Below, piece after piece: positions 22,385 through 33,264 of a DNA stretch of 64,000 nt (positions are counted from its first letter, which is position 1; each line of letters begins with the position of its first letter). The notes beneath the pieces are model-generated. The model was not told the origin of the DNA. It saw nothing but the letters and a program-made list of their open reading frames with translations, and searched no databases. Origin of the DNA: Pseudomonas panipatensis (GTDB lineage Bacteria > Pseudomonadota > Gammaproteobacteria > Pseudomonadales > Pseudomonadaceae); assembly GCF_900099785.1 (NCBI RefSeq), contig NZ_FNDS01000006.1, positions 244,057 through 308,056 of the forward strand, read 5' to 3'. The translations under genes were made by a program, and so were the position numbers.

Positions 22385-23877
22385 GGCGCGGCTTTCCCGC
22401 CGGTGACGCCGGTGACGCCGGCGTCCGTCTGCCAGCCGCCGCCCAGCGCGGCGAACAGGGCGACGGTGTCCTGTTGCCGCTGCGCCACGCCCTGCAGGTA
22501 GCTGATGGTCGCGTTGTGAAACTGCGTATCGGCGACCAGTACCTCCAGGTAGGTGACCAGGCCCGCCTGATAATTCGCCTGGATCAGTTTCAGGGCCTCG
22601 GCGGAAGCCTGGCGTGCGTCTGCCTGCGCGCGCAGCGCCTCGGCGTCGGTTGCCAGCGCCTTCAGGCTATCGGAGACTTGCGCGAAGGCGCTCAGCACCG
22701 TCTGCCGGTAGTCGGCGAGCGCCTGTTGATAGGCGTCGATCGCCGCCTGCCGCTCGAACCACAGGCGTCCGCCGGTGAACAGCGGCAGGTTCACCGCTGG
22801 GCCTATGCTCCAGAACTTGCCGCTGGCGTCCGGCAGGTGGGCAAAGCTCCTGGCGGTCACGCCATAGGTGCCGCTCAGGGTGATACTGGGGAACAGCGCT
22901 GCGGTGGCGACGCCGATCTCGGCGCTGGCGGCATGCAGGCGGGCTTCCGCGGAGAGGATGTCCGGCCGTTGCCGGACCAGTTGCGACGGCAGGCTGATCG
23001 GCAGGTCGCTCGGCAATGACAAGGCCTCCAGTTCAATCTCCGGCAGATAGGCCTTGGCCGGTACGACACCTTCCAGGCTCGCCAGGAGATCCTCGCTCTG
23101 ATCGACCTTCTGCCGCAGCGTGGCCAGTAGCGCGCGGTTCGCGGCAATCAGCGCGCGAATGCTCAGCACGTTGGCGTATGGCACCAGCCCGCTACGAAAC
23201 TGCGCCTCCGTGGTGCGCAGTTGTTGCTCCTGGATGGCGATCAATTGCTCGATGGCGCGCATTTGCGCCTGGTAGGCGGCGCGGGCGATGCAGGTATTCA
23301 CCAGGTTGGCGGTCAACGCCAGATACGCCGCCTCTTTCTCGAAACGCTGGAATTCGACCTGGGCCGCCAGGCTCTCGACGGCACGCCGCTCGCCACCGAA
23401 GACATCGAGCGCATAGCTGATGCTGCCGCTCAGGGTGAAGACGTTGAATACCGTCCCCGAGCTGGGCAACCCCTGTTGCGCCGTGCTAGTGCGCAGGCGG
23501 CTGGCCGAGGCGTTGGCCTCCACCTGGGGGTAGAAGACGCCGTTGCCCGCGCGCAGGAAATCCTGACTCTGGCGCAGGCTGGCCTCGGCCGCCTGCAGCG
23601 TGTAGTTGTTGGACACGGCCTGGCGGACGGCGCTATCGAGCGCTGGCGAGCCGAACAGGCTCCACCAGTCGCGAGCCACCGCCGAGCCGACGAGGAAGTG
23701 CTGGGCTTGCCCATTGGCCGACGCGGTCGGCTCGGCGAGGTTCTTCTTGGCATAGGCGCCGTTATCGGGGGCGGCCGGCGGCACGAAGTCGGGGCCCAGG
23801 GTACAGGCGCTGAGCACGAAGGCCGTCAGCAGGCACAGGCGAAGCAGGGGGAATGACGACAGGTGCGAGTGGCTCAT
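22381..23877 (-). CDS. NodT-family outer-membrane efflux lipoprotein
   Basis: A 498-residue TolC-like channel with a lipoprotein signal (lipobox LSAC, Cys25). It has the two OEP repeats of the family, including DWWSLFGSPALDSAVRQAV and RQRPDILSAEARLHAASAEI. It is co-transcribed with a complete ABC exporter, giving a continuous path from the cytoplasm to the outside. The start at 23877 is supported by a typical basic-hydrophobic leader. The C-terminus is Gly-rich (TGVTGG) and slightly longer than usual. Confidence 0.9.
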   Translation of the reverse strand: MSHSHLSSFPLLRLCLLTAFVLSACTLGPDFVPPAAPDNGAYAKKNLAEPTASANGQAQHFLVGSAVARDWWSLFGSPALDSAVRQAVSNNYTLQAAEASLRQSQDFLRAGNGVFYPQVEANASASRLRTSTAQQGLPSSGTVFNVFTLSGSISYALDVFGGERRAVESLAAQVEFQRFEKEAAYLALTANLVNTCIARAAYQAQMRAIEQLIAIQEQQLRTTEAQFRSGLVPYANVLSIRALIAANRALLATLRQKVDQSEDLLASLEGVVPAKAYLPEIELEALSLPSDLPISLPSQLVRQRPDILSAEARLHAASAEIGVATAALFPSITLSGTYGVTARSFAHLPDASGKFWSIGPAVNLPLFTGGRLWFERQAAIDAYQQALADYRQTVLSAFAQVSDSLKALATDAEALRAQADARQASAEALKLIQANYQAGLVTYLEVLVADTQFHNATISYLQGVAQRQQDTVALFAALGGGWQTDAGVTGVTGGKAAP

Positions 23878-23907
23878 GGCGTGTCGCCTGCTGCACTGGC
23901 TGAGTGC

Positions 23908-24795
23908 TCATTTGGGGCCGATGAAGACATCCACCAGTTGTCCCGGGTAGACATCCGTGTGGCCCTTGGTGGAGAAGCGAAAGATGACCGGCAGCACCCT
24001 CAGGTCGACTTTTTCCTGGCGCTGGTTGGAGAGCTGGATCTTCGGCGAGACATAGGGCTGGATGCGGACGAACTCCAGCGGGATTCGGGTATCCGTGCCG
24101 CGCAGCGCCATTTCCGCGCGAATGTGCTCGGCTGGCGGTAGCCGGGAAATGAGGATTTCATCGACGTAGCAGCGGACGGCGAGCGAATCCTGCCGGTTGC
24201 CGAGGATCAGGATCGGATCGAAGCCCTGCGTGTAGGGGTTGTAGGTGCCTTGTGGCGAGACATAACTGCCGGTGGTGGTGTTGACCGCCAGTACCACGCC
24301 GTCGACGGGCGAGGTGACCGAGTACTTTTTCAGCAAGGCATTCGCCGCCTTCGATTGGGCGTGGGTCTGTTCCAGGTTGTCCTTGGCGGTATCCAGTGAG
24401 TCCTTGCTGATGGAGTGCGGGTCCAGCCGGTAGGAGGCCAGGCGTTTTTCGTACTGATTCCTGGCTGACTTCTCGTTGGCCGCGGCGACGTCGCTGTTGG
24501 CTCGCTGCACGGAGTCTTCGATGCTGAACAGCAACGACCCGCTGGAAATGACCTGGCCTTCATGCACCGTGATCGTGCTGATCTGTCCGGAAACCTCCGG
24601 GTAGATGTTTATGTTCGAGCCGCCAGGCTGGTCGCTTTCGATGATTCCATTGGCGTAGATCGAGGATTGATAAGGGCTGCTCACCGGCTTGAACAGCGGC
24701 TCGGGGTTCTTCTTGGTGGCGCCGAATATGAAGGCGCCGACGATTCCCGCGATGACGCCGAGGATCGCCAGGGAAAAGAGGATCCGGTTCCTCAT
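23908..24795 (-). CDS. Periplasmic adaptor of the ABC exporter (HlyD/DevB-like)
   Basis: A 295-residue membrane-fusion protein with one N-terminal membrane anchor (ILFSLAILGVIAGIVGAFIF). The lipoyl halves are NIYPEVSGQISTITVHEGQV and KYSVTSPVDGVVLAV, with an alpha-helical hairpin between them (about 100-160). It bridges the FtsX-type permease and the NodT-type channel encoded in the same operon. The start overlaps the ATPase stop (ATGA). A gap of 30 bases separates it from the outer-membrane gene. Confidence 0.88.
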   Translation of the reverse strand: MRNRILFSLAILGVIAGIVGAFIFGATKKNPEPLFKPVSSPYQSSIYANGIIESDQPGGSNINIYPEVSGQISTITVHEGQVISSGSLLFSIEDSVQRANSDVAAANEKSARNQYEKRLASYRLDPHSISKDSLDTAKDNLEQTHAQSKAANALLKKYSVTSPVDGVVLAVNTTTGSYVSPQGTYNPYTQGFDPILILGNRQDSLAVRCYVDEILISRLPPAEHIRAEMALRGTDTRIPLEFVRIQPYVSPKIQLSNQRQEKVDLRVLPVIFRFSTKGHTDVYPGQLVDVFIGPK

Positions 24796-25511
24796 TTCGC
24801 CACCTGCTCGACGCTGACGAGGCGGCCGTCTTCCATATGGATGATGCGGTCGGCGTAGTCATTGATGCGGGCGTCGTGGGTCACGATCAGGATGCATCTT
24901 TCCCGGCTCAGTATCCGGGTCTTGACGAACTCGATGATCATTCGCCCGGTGTCGCCATCCAGGGACGCGGTCGGTTCGTCCAGAATCAGGATTTCCGGGT
25001 TGCTGGCAATGGCGCGGGCGATGGCGACCCGTTGCTGTTCGCCACCCGAGAGTTTCACCGGGAGGATTTGGTTGCGTCCCTTGAGACCGACGATTTCGAG
25101 ATATCGGCAGGCGTCGGCGATGGATTGCTTCCAGTCGCGGTTCTGCAGGATCAGCGGGATGGCGACGTTTTCCGCGGTCGTCAGCCGCGGGAACAAATGG
25201 TAGTCCTGGAAGACGAAGCCGATGCTGTTGAGGCGGAAGTCCGCCCGTTGGTCTTCCGAGAGTTCCCAGATATTCCGGCCCTTGACCGTTACCGTGCCGG
25301 CATTGGGCCGGAGAATCCCCGAAAGCATGCTGAGCAAGGTGGTTTTGCCGCTGCCGGACGGACCGACGATGAAGAGCATCTCGCCGAAGTAGGCGACGAA
25401 GTTCACGCGATCGACGGCGAGCTTCCTGGTCTCCTCTTCGCCGAACCATTTGCTCAGGTCGGTGGCGACGATGGCCGCATCGCTGGCTTCGGCTATCCCA
25501 TGCTCGCCCAT
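24792..25511 (-). CDS. ABC exporter ATPase (LolD/MacB/DevA-type)
   Basis: A 239-residue ATPase with Walker A (GPSGSGKTTLLS), signature LSGGEQQRVAIARAI, Walker B (ILILDEPTAS) and the switch His in VTHDARIN. The family usually energises FtsX-fold permeases that act on the envelope rather than transport through the membrane. It is the first gene of a four-gene unit (ATPase, adaptor, outer-membrane channel, permease). The upstream 179 bases (25512-25690) hold no gene and contain its promoter region. Confidence 0.92.
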   Translation of the reverse strand: MGEHGIAEASDAAIVATDLSKWFGEEETRKLAVDRVNFVAYFGEMLFIVGPSGSGKTTLLSMLSGILRPNAGTVTVKGRNIWELSEDQRADFRLNSIGFVFQDYHLFPRLTTAENVAIPLILQNRDWKQSIADACRYLEIVGLKGRNQILPVKLSGGEQQRVAIARAIASNPEILILDEPTASLDGDTGRMIIEFVKTRILSRERCILIVTHDARINDYADRIIHMEDGRLVSVEQVAK

Positions 25512-25690
25512 GTTCAGCGCCTCGAAGGCTATTCGTCGATTGCTTGCCGGCCGGTAAGACGCGCTTGAGTATAGAGGTCGCCCGGGACTACGACGGAAAG
25601 CGCGCCACGCTTTTCGCCGATGCCGGCATTTCCTCGCCTGCGGGGTTGATCGAGATCAAGCGCGCGAGGGCGCGGGCCCGTGCGGTTGCG

Positions 25691-26725
25691 CTAGCCACGG
25701 CCAGGCGGCGAACGGCTGGCCTTCGCTGCCAGCCATGTGGCGCGTGACACCAGGATACCCGGCAGCATCGGCGCCCAGAAGCTCAGCCCGCGAAACAGCA
25801 GGGTCGAGGACAGCGCCACCGGCAGGTCGATGCCCGCCCAGTGCAGGGCCGTGACGGCGGCGCCTTCGAAAACTCCTAGTCCGCCCGGCGTGATGCCGAT
25901 GCTGCGCAGCAGACTGGCCAGCATGAAGCCGGCGAAGACTCCACTCCAGGGCGCCTGCTCGCCCATGGACGCCACCAGCACCCAGAGCGTGCTGGCGTCC
26001 AGCAGGATGATGCCCAGGTCCAGCGCGGTCGCGGCGGCCAGCAGGCGCGGATCGCGGGTCAGGCTGACATCGGCTTCGCTGAGGACGGCCAGGCTGCGTT
26101 TGATCCAGTTCCTTTCTTGCAGCCCGCGCAGGGCGAGGAGGGGACGCCGCCCGGCGAGCAGGGCGATGCCGAGCGCCAGCGCCAGGCTGCCCAGGGTGAA
26201 CAGCATGACGGCCGTCACCAGCAGGGCGGTGGCATGCCCCTCGGTGATGACGATGCCCAGTGCCCAGCCCAAGGACAGGACATAGGCGCACAGGTAGGAC
26301 AGCATGCTGATGACCAGGCAGGCGACCACCACCGGGCGGGGGATGCCTAGCCCTTCGAACGCGGCGGTGACCGCGACGGTGCCGCTGATGCCGTTGGTGG
26401 GCAGGGCCTGGTCGAAAAACAGTTTGAGCAAGCCGAGTTTGCAGGCCGTCAGCAGGCGCAAATGGGCGTGTCCGGCGTTGCTCACCAGGCGATAGATCTG
26501 CCCTTGCAGCAGATAGGTCAGCAACTGCAGGAGGATCGCCAGGACGAACCAGCCCGGCTCGACCTGCCGCAGCAGCCGGGCGAAGTCGCGCGCATCGGAG
26601 AAGTGCAACGCCATCGCCACCACCGCTGCCAGCGACGCCGCGCCCATCAGCCAGGAGCTGATGAGCAGCCAGCGCGTATGAGGCTGCGAGGCGAGGGGCG
26701 GCGAGTCGTTTCCAGCGCTGTTCAT
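25691..26725 (-). CDS. Lysylphosphatidylglycerol synthase-like membrane protein (UPF0104)
   Basis: A 344-residue membrane protein with about eight hydrophobic segments and family motifs KLGLLKLFFDQALPTNGISG and RSIGITPGGLGVFEGAAVTA. It matches the membrane flippase half of MprF (LPG_synthase_TM) but lacks the soluble synthase domain, so it should not make lysyl-PG by itself. The ATG at 26725 is chosen because the protein then begins just before the first membrane segment; two upstream ATGs are possible. It is divergent from the Mg2+ ATPase gene, which fits an envelope or cation theme. The lipid handled is unknown. Confidence 0.82.
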   Translation of the reverse strand: MNSAGNDSPPLASQPHTRWLLISSWLMGAASLAAVVAMALHFSDARDFARLLRQVEPGWFVLAILLQLLTYLLQGQIYRLVSNAGHAHLRLLTACKLGLLKLFFDQALPTNGISGTVAVTAAFEGLGIPRPVVVACLVISMLSYLCAYVLSLGWALGIVITEGHATALLVTAVMLFTLGSLALALGIALLAGRRPLLALRGLQERNWIKRSLAVLSEADVSLTRDPRLLAAATALDLGIILLDASTLWVLVASMGEQAPWSGVFAGFMLASLLRSIGITPGGLGVFEGAAVTALHWAGIDLPVALSSTLLFRGLSFWAPMLPGILVSRATWLAAKASRSPPGRG

Positions 26726-26997
26726 GGCGTCCACATCCGGCATTCCACGGGTTCCAGCGGCTCTATCGGCGCCGCCAGGGATAGCCATCCGCTGGACGCA
26801 ACGCCGAGCGTCGTCGAGCCTGCCTGCCGGATAGCGTAGTCAAGGATGGATGGCGCGCGGCAGAGCCTTTCGCCGCGTGGCGGCGCGGCGTTCGCACGCT
26901 GTTCACGTGATGCTTGTAGACTCGCGGTCGCGCGCCGCACAGGCCTCGCTACACTGAGCGTGCCCGAACCCTTCCGTCGATTGCCCAGGGGGCCGAG

Positions 26998-29568
26998 ATG
27001 TCGAACGATTCACCGCCTTCGGCCTGGTGGCTGGAGGCCGGGCCAGCCGATTCGGCGCGCGCCGGCCTGTCGTCCGAGGAGGCCAAGGCTCGCTTGGCGC
27101 GCTTCGGTGCCAACCTGTTCCGCGACACCCAGCGGCGCTCGCTGCTGCGCCAGTACCTCAGCCGCTTCAAGAACCCGCTGGTGATCATCCTGCTGGCCGC
27201 CAGCGCCATCTCGGCCTTTACCGGCGAAGTGACCAATTTCCTCATCATCAGCTGCATCGTGCTGATGAGCGTGACCCTCGACTTTGTCCAGGAATACCGC
27301 GCCAATGCCGCGGCGCAGCGGCTGCGGCAGTCGGTTGCGCTGCGCACGCGGGTGCTGCGCGATGGCCTGTCGCTGGAGCTGGCGGTGAGCGAGCTGGTGC
27401 CGGGCGATGTGCTGGAGCTGGCCGCCGGCGACATGATCCCGGCGGATGCGCGCGTGCTGGAGGCACGCGATTTCTTCGTCAAGCAGGCGCTGCTGACCGG
27501 CGAGCCTTACCCGGTGGAGAAACGCGCCGACCCGCCGCCGCCCTCGGCCAGCGAATTGGCCGAGGCGAGCAACGCGGTGTTCATGGGCACCTCGGTGATC
27601 AGCGGCAGTGCCCGGGTACTGGTGGTGAGGACCGGCGCCGGGACCGCCATCGGCGCTATCGCCGACAGCATCTCGCGGCCCTCGCCGCCGACGTCCTTCG
27701 AGGTCGGCGTGCGCCGCTTCGGCATGTTGATCATGCGCCTGACGGTGCTGCTGGTGCTCTTCGTGCTGCTGGTGAACATGTTCTTCCAGCGACCCTGGCT
27801 GGAGTCCTTCCTGTTCGCCCTGGCGCTGGCCGTGGGCCTGACCCCGGAGCTGCTGCCGATGGTGATTTCGGTAACGCTGTCGCGCGGGGCGCTGCGCATG
27901 GCGCGCAAGCAGATGATCGTCAAGCGCCTGTCGGCGATCCAGGACCTGGGCTCGATGGATGTGCTCTGCACCGACAAGACCGGCACCCTGACCGAGGCCT
28001 GCATCCGCCTGGAGCAGCATGTCGACCCGCTCGGCCAGCCCAGCGAGCGGGTGTTGCAACTGGCCTATTTCAACAGCTTCTTCGAGACCGGCCTGAAGAG
28101 CCCGCTGGACGAAGCCATCCTGGCCCACGAGCACATCGACCCCGGCGCCTGGCAGAAGATCGACGAGGTGCCCTTCGATTTCGAGCGGCGGCGGGTCTCG
28201 GTGCTGATCGACAACGGCACGGAGCGCTGGCTGGTGGTCAAGGGCGCTCCGGACGACATCCTGCAGCTCTGCACCCACTACGAAAGCGTCGGCGTTGCCC
28301 AGCCCGAACCCTTGGATGCGGCGAGCCGGGCGGCCGTGCATGGGCGTTACCAGGCGCTCGAGCAGGACGGCCTGCGCGCCCTGGGGATCGCCTGGCGCAA
28401 GGTGCCCCGCGACCATCCGCACGCGGTGGTCGGCGATGAGGCGCAACTGGTGCTGGCCGGCTTCGCCGCCTTCCTCGATCCGCCCAAGGCCAGTGCCGGC
28501 GCGGCGCTGGCCGCCCTGGGCCGGCTTGGCGTGGCGATCAAGATCGTCACCGGCGACAGCGAACTGGTCACCCAGCACGTCTGCGCGCAATTGAAGATTC
28601 CTGTCAGCGGGCTACTGACCGGCAAGGAAATCGCCGCGCTGGATGGCCACGCGTTGCTCGCCCGGGTGGAAACCACCAACCTGTTCTGCCGGGTCAATCC
28701 GGCGCAGAAGGAGCGGGTCATCCTGGCCCTGCGCGCGCGTGGCCATGTGGTCGGCTACCTGGGCGACGGCATCAATGACGCGCCCTCGCTGAACGCCGCG
28801 GATGTCGGCCTATCGGTGGATTCGGCGGTGGATGTGGCCAAGGAAGCCGCCGACATGATTCTGCTCGAGCATGACCTGCACGTGCTGCTGTCCGGCGTGC
28901 TGGAAGGGCGCCGCACCTTCGGCAACATCATGAAGTACATCATGATGGGAACCAGCTCGAACTTCGGCAACATGTTCAGCATGGCCGGGGCGGCGCTGTT
29001 CCTGCCCTTCCTGCCGATGCTGCCGACGCAGATCCTGCTCAACAACATCCTCTACGACATCTCGGAAATCCCGATTCCGCTGGACAAGGTGGACACCGAG
29101 GAAATCCGCCACCCGCAGTCGCTCGACATGACGTTCATCCGCAACTTCATGCTGGTCATCGGGCCGATCAGTTCGCTGTTCGACTTCCTCACCTTCTTCA
29201 TCCTGCTGCACGTACTGCAGGCTGGCGAGCGACTCTTCCAGACCGGCTGGTTCGTCGAGTCGCTGTGCACCCAGGTGCTGGTCATCTTCATCATCCGCAC
29301 CCGTGGCAACCCGCTGAAAAGCCGCGCCCACCCGCTGCTGGCGCTGACCTCGCTGGCCGTCGTCGGCGTCGCCCTGGCGCTGCCCTTCGTCCTGGGGCGG
29401 TATTTCGGCTTCGTCGCGCCGCCGGCCAGCTTCTACCTGATTCTCGGTGGGCTGGTGCTCGCCTACCTGGGCATCGTCGAGCTGGTCAAACGCGGCTTCT
29501 ATCGCTGGATGCAGACGCGCCAGCCGAGCCCCCGCGCGCCGCGCCGGGGGGCCGAGGGCATTCAATGA
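26998..29568 (+). CDS. mgtA: Mg2+-importing P-type ATPase
   Basis: An 856-residue P3B-type ATPase. The phosphorylated Asp326 is in CTDKTGTLTEACIRLE, the phosphatase loop is LTGEPYPVEKR, and the hinge is GYLGDGINDAPSLNAADVG. Other family marks are MGTSSNFGNMFSMAGAA and NNILYDISEIPIPLDKVD, typical of MgtA/MgtB. The protein is slightly shorter than E. coli MgtA at the N-terminus. The ATG follows CAGGGGG. A TACACT -10-like element lies at 26950-26955. I see no MgtL-type leader or M-box fold in the 272 bases upstream. It imports Mg2+ down its gradient at ATP cost, normally under Mg2+ limitation. Confidence 0.94.
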   Translation: MSNDSPPSAWWLEAGPADSARAGLSSEEAKARLARFGANLFRDTQRRSLLRQYLSRFKNPLVIILLAASAISAFTGEVTNFLIISCIVLMSVTLDFVQEYRANAAAQRLRQSVALRTRVLRDGLSLELAVSELVPGDVLELAAGDMIPADARVLEARDFFVKQALLTGEPYPVEKRADPPPPSASELAEASNAVFMGTSVISGSARVLVVRTGAGTAIGAIADSISRPSPPTSFEVGVRRFGMLIMRLTVLLVLFVLLVNMFFQRPWLESFLFALALAVGLTPELLPMVISVTLSRGALRMARKQMIVKRLSAIQDLGSMDVLCTDKTGTLTEACIRLEQHVDPLGQPSERVLQLAYFNSFFETGLKSPLDEAILAHEHIDPGAWQKIDEVPFDFERRRVSVLIDNGTERWLVVKGAPDDILQLCTHYESVGVAQPEPLDAASRAAVHGRYQALEQDGLRALGIAWRKVPRDHPHAVVGDEAQLVLAGFAAFLDPPKASAGAALAALGRLGVAIKIVTGDSELVTQHVCAQLKIPVSGLLTGKEIAALDGHALLARVETTNLFCRVNPAQKERVILALRARGHVVGYLGDGINDAPSLNAADVGLSVDSAVDVAKEAADMILLEHDLHVLLSGVLEGRRTFGNIMKYIMMGTSSNFGNMFSMAGAALFLPFLPMLPTQILLNNILYDISEIPIPLDKVDTEEIRHPQSLDMTFIRNFMLVIGPISSLFDFLTFFILLHVLQAGERLFQTGWFVESLCTQVLVIFIIRTRGNPLKSRAHPLLALTSLAVVGVALALPFVLGRYFGFVAPPASFYLILGGLVLAYLGIVELVKRGFYRWMQTRQPSPRAPRRGAEGIQ

Positions 29569-29589
29569 AGGCGCGGCAGGCGCCAGCCC

Positions 29590-29748
29590 TCAGTGGCAGC
29601 CGCCACCGGAACAGCCGCCGCAGCTGCCGCAGCCCTTTTCCTGTGCCTTGGCCTGGTGCTTGCGCGGCAGGTATTTGCGCAGCAGGTAGGCCACCGCGCC
29701 GGTGACGATCAGCGCGACGATGGCGCCTTGAACCCATGGGTTCGCCAT
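29590..29748 (-). CDS. Small Cys-rich membrane protein of the feo operon
   Basis: A 52-residue protein: one membrane segment (VQGAIVALIVTGAVAYLL), a basic stretch (RKYLPRKHQAK) and a Cys/Gly/His tail (GCGSCGGCSGGGCH). The four cysteines in 14 residues suit metal or iron-sulfur binding. Its Shine-Dalgarno AAGGAG overlaps the feoB stop codon ten bases upstream, so it is coupled to feoB. It takes the place of FeoC, whose winged helix it lacks; P. aeruginosa has a comparable gene after feoB. The exact role is unknown. It ends 22 bases from the convergent mgtA stop. Confidence 0.85.
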   Translation of the reverse strand: MANPWVQGAIVALIVTGAVAYLLRKYLPRKHQAKAQEKGCGSCGGCSGGGCH

Positions 29749-29758
29749 TGAATGCTCC

Positions 29759-31606
<1,848 letters not shown>

Positions 31607-31619
31607 GAGGCAGGCGGAT

Positions 31620-31889
31620 TCAGGCGGGATGAGCGAGGGTGAGAATCTTCTCGGCTTCGGCACGGCGCAGGCCGAACTTGGTGCCATTGATGCGCACGGC
31701 GATCGGATCGGCGCTGAACAGGCCGAAGCCGATCACCTGCAGCACGGCGCCGGGCAGGAAGCCCAGCTCCTTGAGGCGCAGCGTCACACTTTCATCCGCA
31801 TCGCCGAAGATCGCCTGGGCGGCAATCGCCACGACGGTCGCTCTGGCACCTTTGGGAAGCCGGCTCAGCGGCGTATGGGCAGAAGACAA
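31620..31889 (-). CDS. feoA: FeoA, SH3-like partner of FeoB, probable TTG start
   Basis: An 89-residue SH3-like protein with VTLRLKELGFLPGAVLQVIG and PIAVRINGTKFGLRRAEAEKIL, the standard FeoA blocks. No ATG is available at the right place. The TTG at 31889 is chosen because GGAG lies eight bases upstream and the length is normal. A second TTG at 31961 would add 24 residues and overlap the predicted promoter. FeoA helps the FeoB G-protein domain. First gene of the feo operon. Confidence 0.88.
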   Translation of the reverse strand: MSSAHTPLSRLPKGARATVVAIAAQAIFGDADESVTLRLKELGFLPGAVLQVIGFGLFSADPIAVRINGTKFGLRRAEAEKILTLAHPA

Positions 31890-31931
31890 GTTGACTACTC
31901 CAGTCGGTTTTGGCAGTACCTCGGAAAGCCA

Positions 31932-31961
31932 AATGTAAGCAATTATTGTTGGCGATAGCAA
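31932..31961 (-). promoter_or_regulatory. Predicted feoA promoter
   Basis: TTGCTA (31956-31961) and TACATT (31932-31937) are 18 bases apart on the minus strand, 43 bases before the TTG start. The spacer is unusually AT-rich (AATAATTGC) for this genome. A Fur or Anr site is expected here, but I do not see a convincing match to either. Confidence 0.4.
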
Positions 31962-32157
31962 TGCTGCAAGCGCCCGCTGGACTCCCTGGCGCGAGTGGGC
32001 GCCTGCCCGCGACCGGGGCGTTGGATGGCTCTGGCACGGCGCTTGGCGCCGTGCAGCGGCGCAGCGGCGCAGCGTCGCTCGGCCGCGGCCGCGCTGCGTC
32101 GAATCCGCGCAGGCGCGATGCGCAGCAGGGCGCCGCGCCTGCCGCGCCAGGCCCGGG

Positions 32158-33150
32158 TTATTGCACCAGGCGCATCACCTCTGCGCTGTAGCGTCCGCCG
32201 GCGGCGATGCCGGCGGGGAAGATGGCGTCCAGCTCGGCCAGTTCGGCGGCGCTCAGGCTCAGCTCCACCGCGGCGACGTTCTCGTCCAGGTACTTGCGCT
32301 GCTTGGTGCCGGGGATGGGCACCAGGTGTTCGCCCTGGGCCAGCACCCAGGCCAGCGCCAGTTGCGCCGGCTTGACGCCCTTGGCGGCGGCCAGTTCGGC
32401 GACCTTGTCCACCAGCGCCAGGTTGCGTGCGAAGTTCTCCCCCTGGAAGCGCGGGCTGAAGCGGCGGTAGTCGTCCGCGGCGAAGTCCGCCGGGCTTTTC
32501 AGCGCGCCGGTGAGGAAGCCCCGGCCCAGCGGGCTGTAAGGCACGAAGCCGACGCCCAGGCGCCGGCAGGCGGCGAGCACGCCGTTTTCCTCGGGGTCGC
32601 GGGTCCACAGCGAGTATTCGCTTTGCAGCGCGCTGATCGTGTGGACCCGGTGCGCGCGCTCAAGGGTTTCCGCCGAGGCTTCGCTGAGGCCGAGGTAGCG
32701 CACCTTGCCGGCCTGGACCAGTTCGGCCATGGCGCCGACGGTTTCCTCGATCGGCACCTGCGGGTCGACGCGGTGCAGGTAGTAGAGGTCGAGGTGATCG
32801 GTGCCCAGGCGCGCGAGGCTGCCCTCGATGGCCTGGCGGACGTACTCCGGGCGGCCGTTGGCGCCGCGGCTGGCGGGCTGCTCGGGGGTGCGCACGAGGC
32901 CGAACTTGCTGGCCAGGAACACCTGCTCGCGCTTGCCTTTGAGGGCGCGGCCGAGCAGTGCTTCGTTGCTGTGCGGACCGTAGACATCGGCGGTGTCGAA
33001 CAGGCTGATGCCGAGGTCGAGGGCGCGGTGCAGGGTGGCGATGGCTTCCCGCTCATCGGCGCCGGTGGTGTAGAAGTCGGACATGCCCATGCAGCCGAGG
33101 CCGATGGCGGAGAGGCTGGGGCCCTGCGGGCCGAGACGGCGGGTCTTCAT
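32158..33150 (-). CDS. Aldo/keto reductase, second LysR-linked copy
   Basis: A 330-residue reductase. The start [20 protein letters not shown], catalytic Asp/Tyr in [18 protein letters not shown], Lys in LASKFGLV and His in [10 protein letters not shown] give the full tetrad. The cofactor region is [20 protein letters not shown]. It resembles the reductase at 17560 and, like it, is divergent from a LysR gene. Probable carbonyl or aldehyde detoxification; the physiological substrate is unknown. The 268 bases between it and feoA contain only the feoA promoter. Confidence 0.9.
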   Translation of the reverse strand: MKTRRLGPQGPSLSAIGLGCMGMSDFYTTGADEREAIATLHRALDLGISLFDTADVYGPHSNEALLGRALKGKREQVFLASKFGLVRTPEQPASRGANGRPEYVRQAIEGSLARLGTDHLDLYYLHRVDPQVPIEETVGAMAELVQAGKVRYLGLSEASAETLERAHRVHTISALQSEYSLWTRDPEENGVLAACRRLGVGFVPYSPLGRGFLTGALKSPADFAADDYRRFSPRFQGENFARNLALVDKVAELAAAKGVKPAQLALAWVLAQGEHLVPIPGTKQRKYLDENVAAVELSLSAAELAELDAIFPAGIAAGGRYSAEVMRLVQ

Positions 33151-33264
33151 GCTGATGCTCCTGGTCGAGGAAGGGACTGAGGCATTCTTGTTGTTTGTCC
33201 TGTATGGATAAAGGTCGCTATCTCGGTTTAACTATTTGGAATTCACGAATAATCGGAGTGCGCC

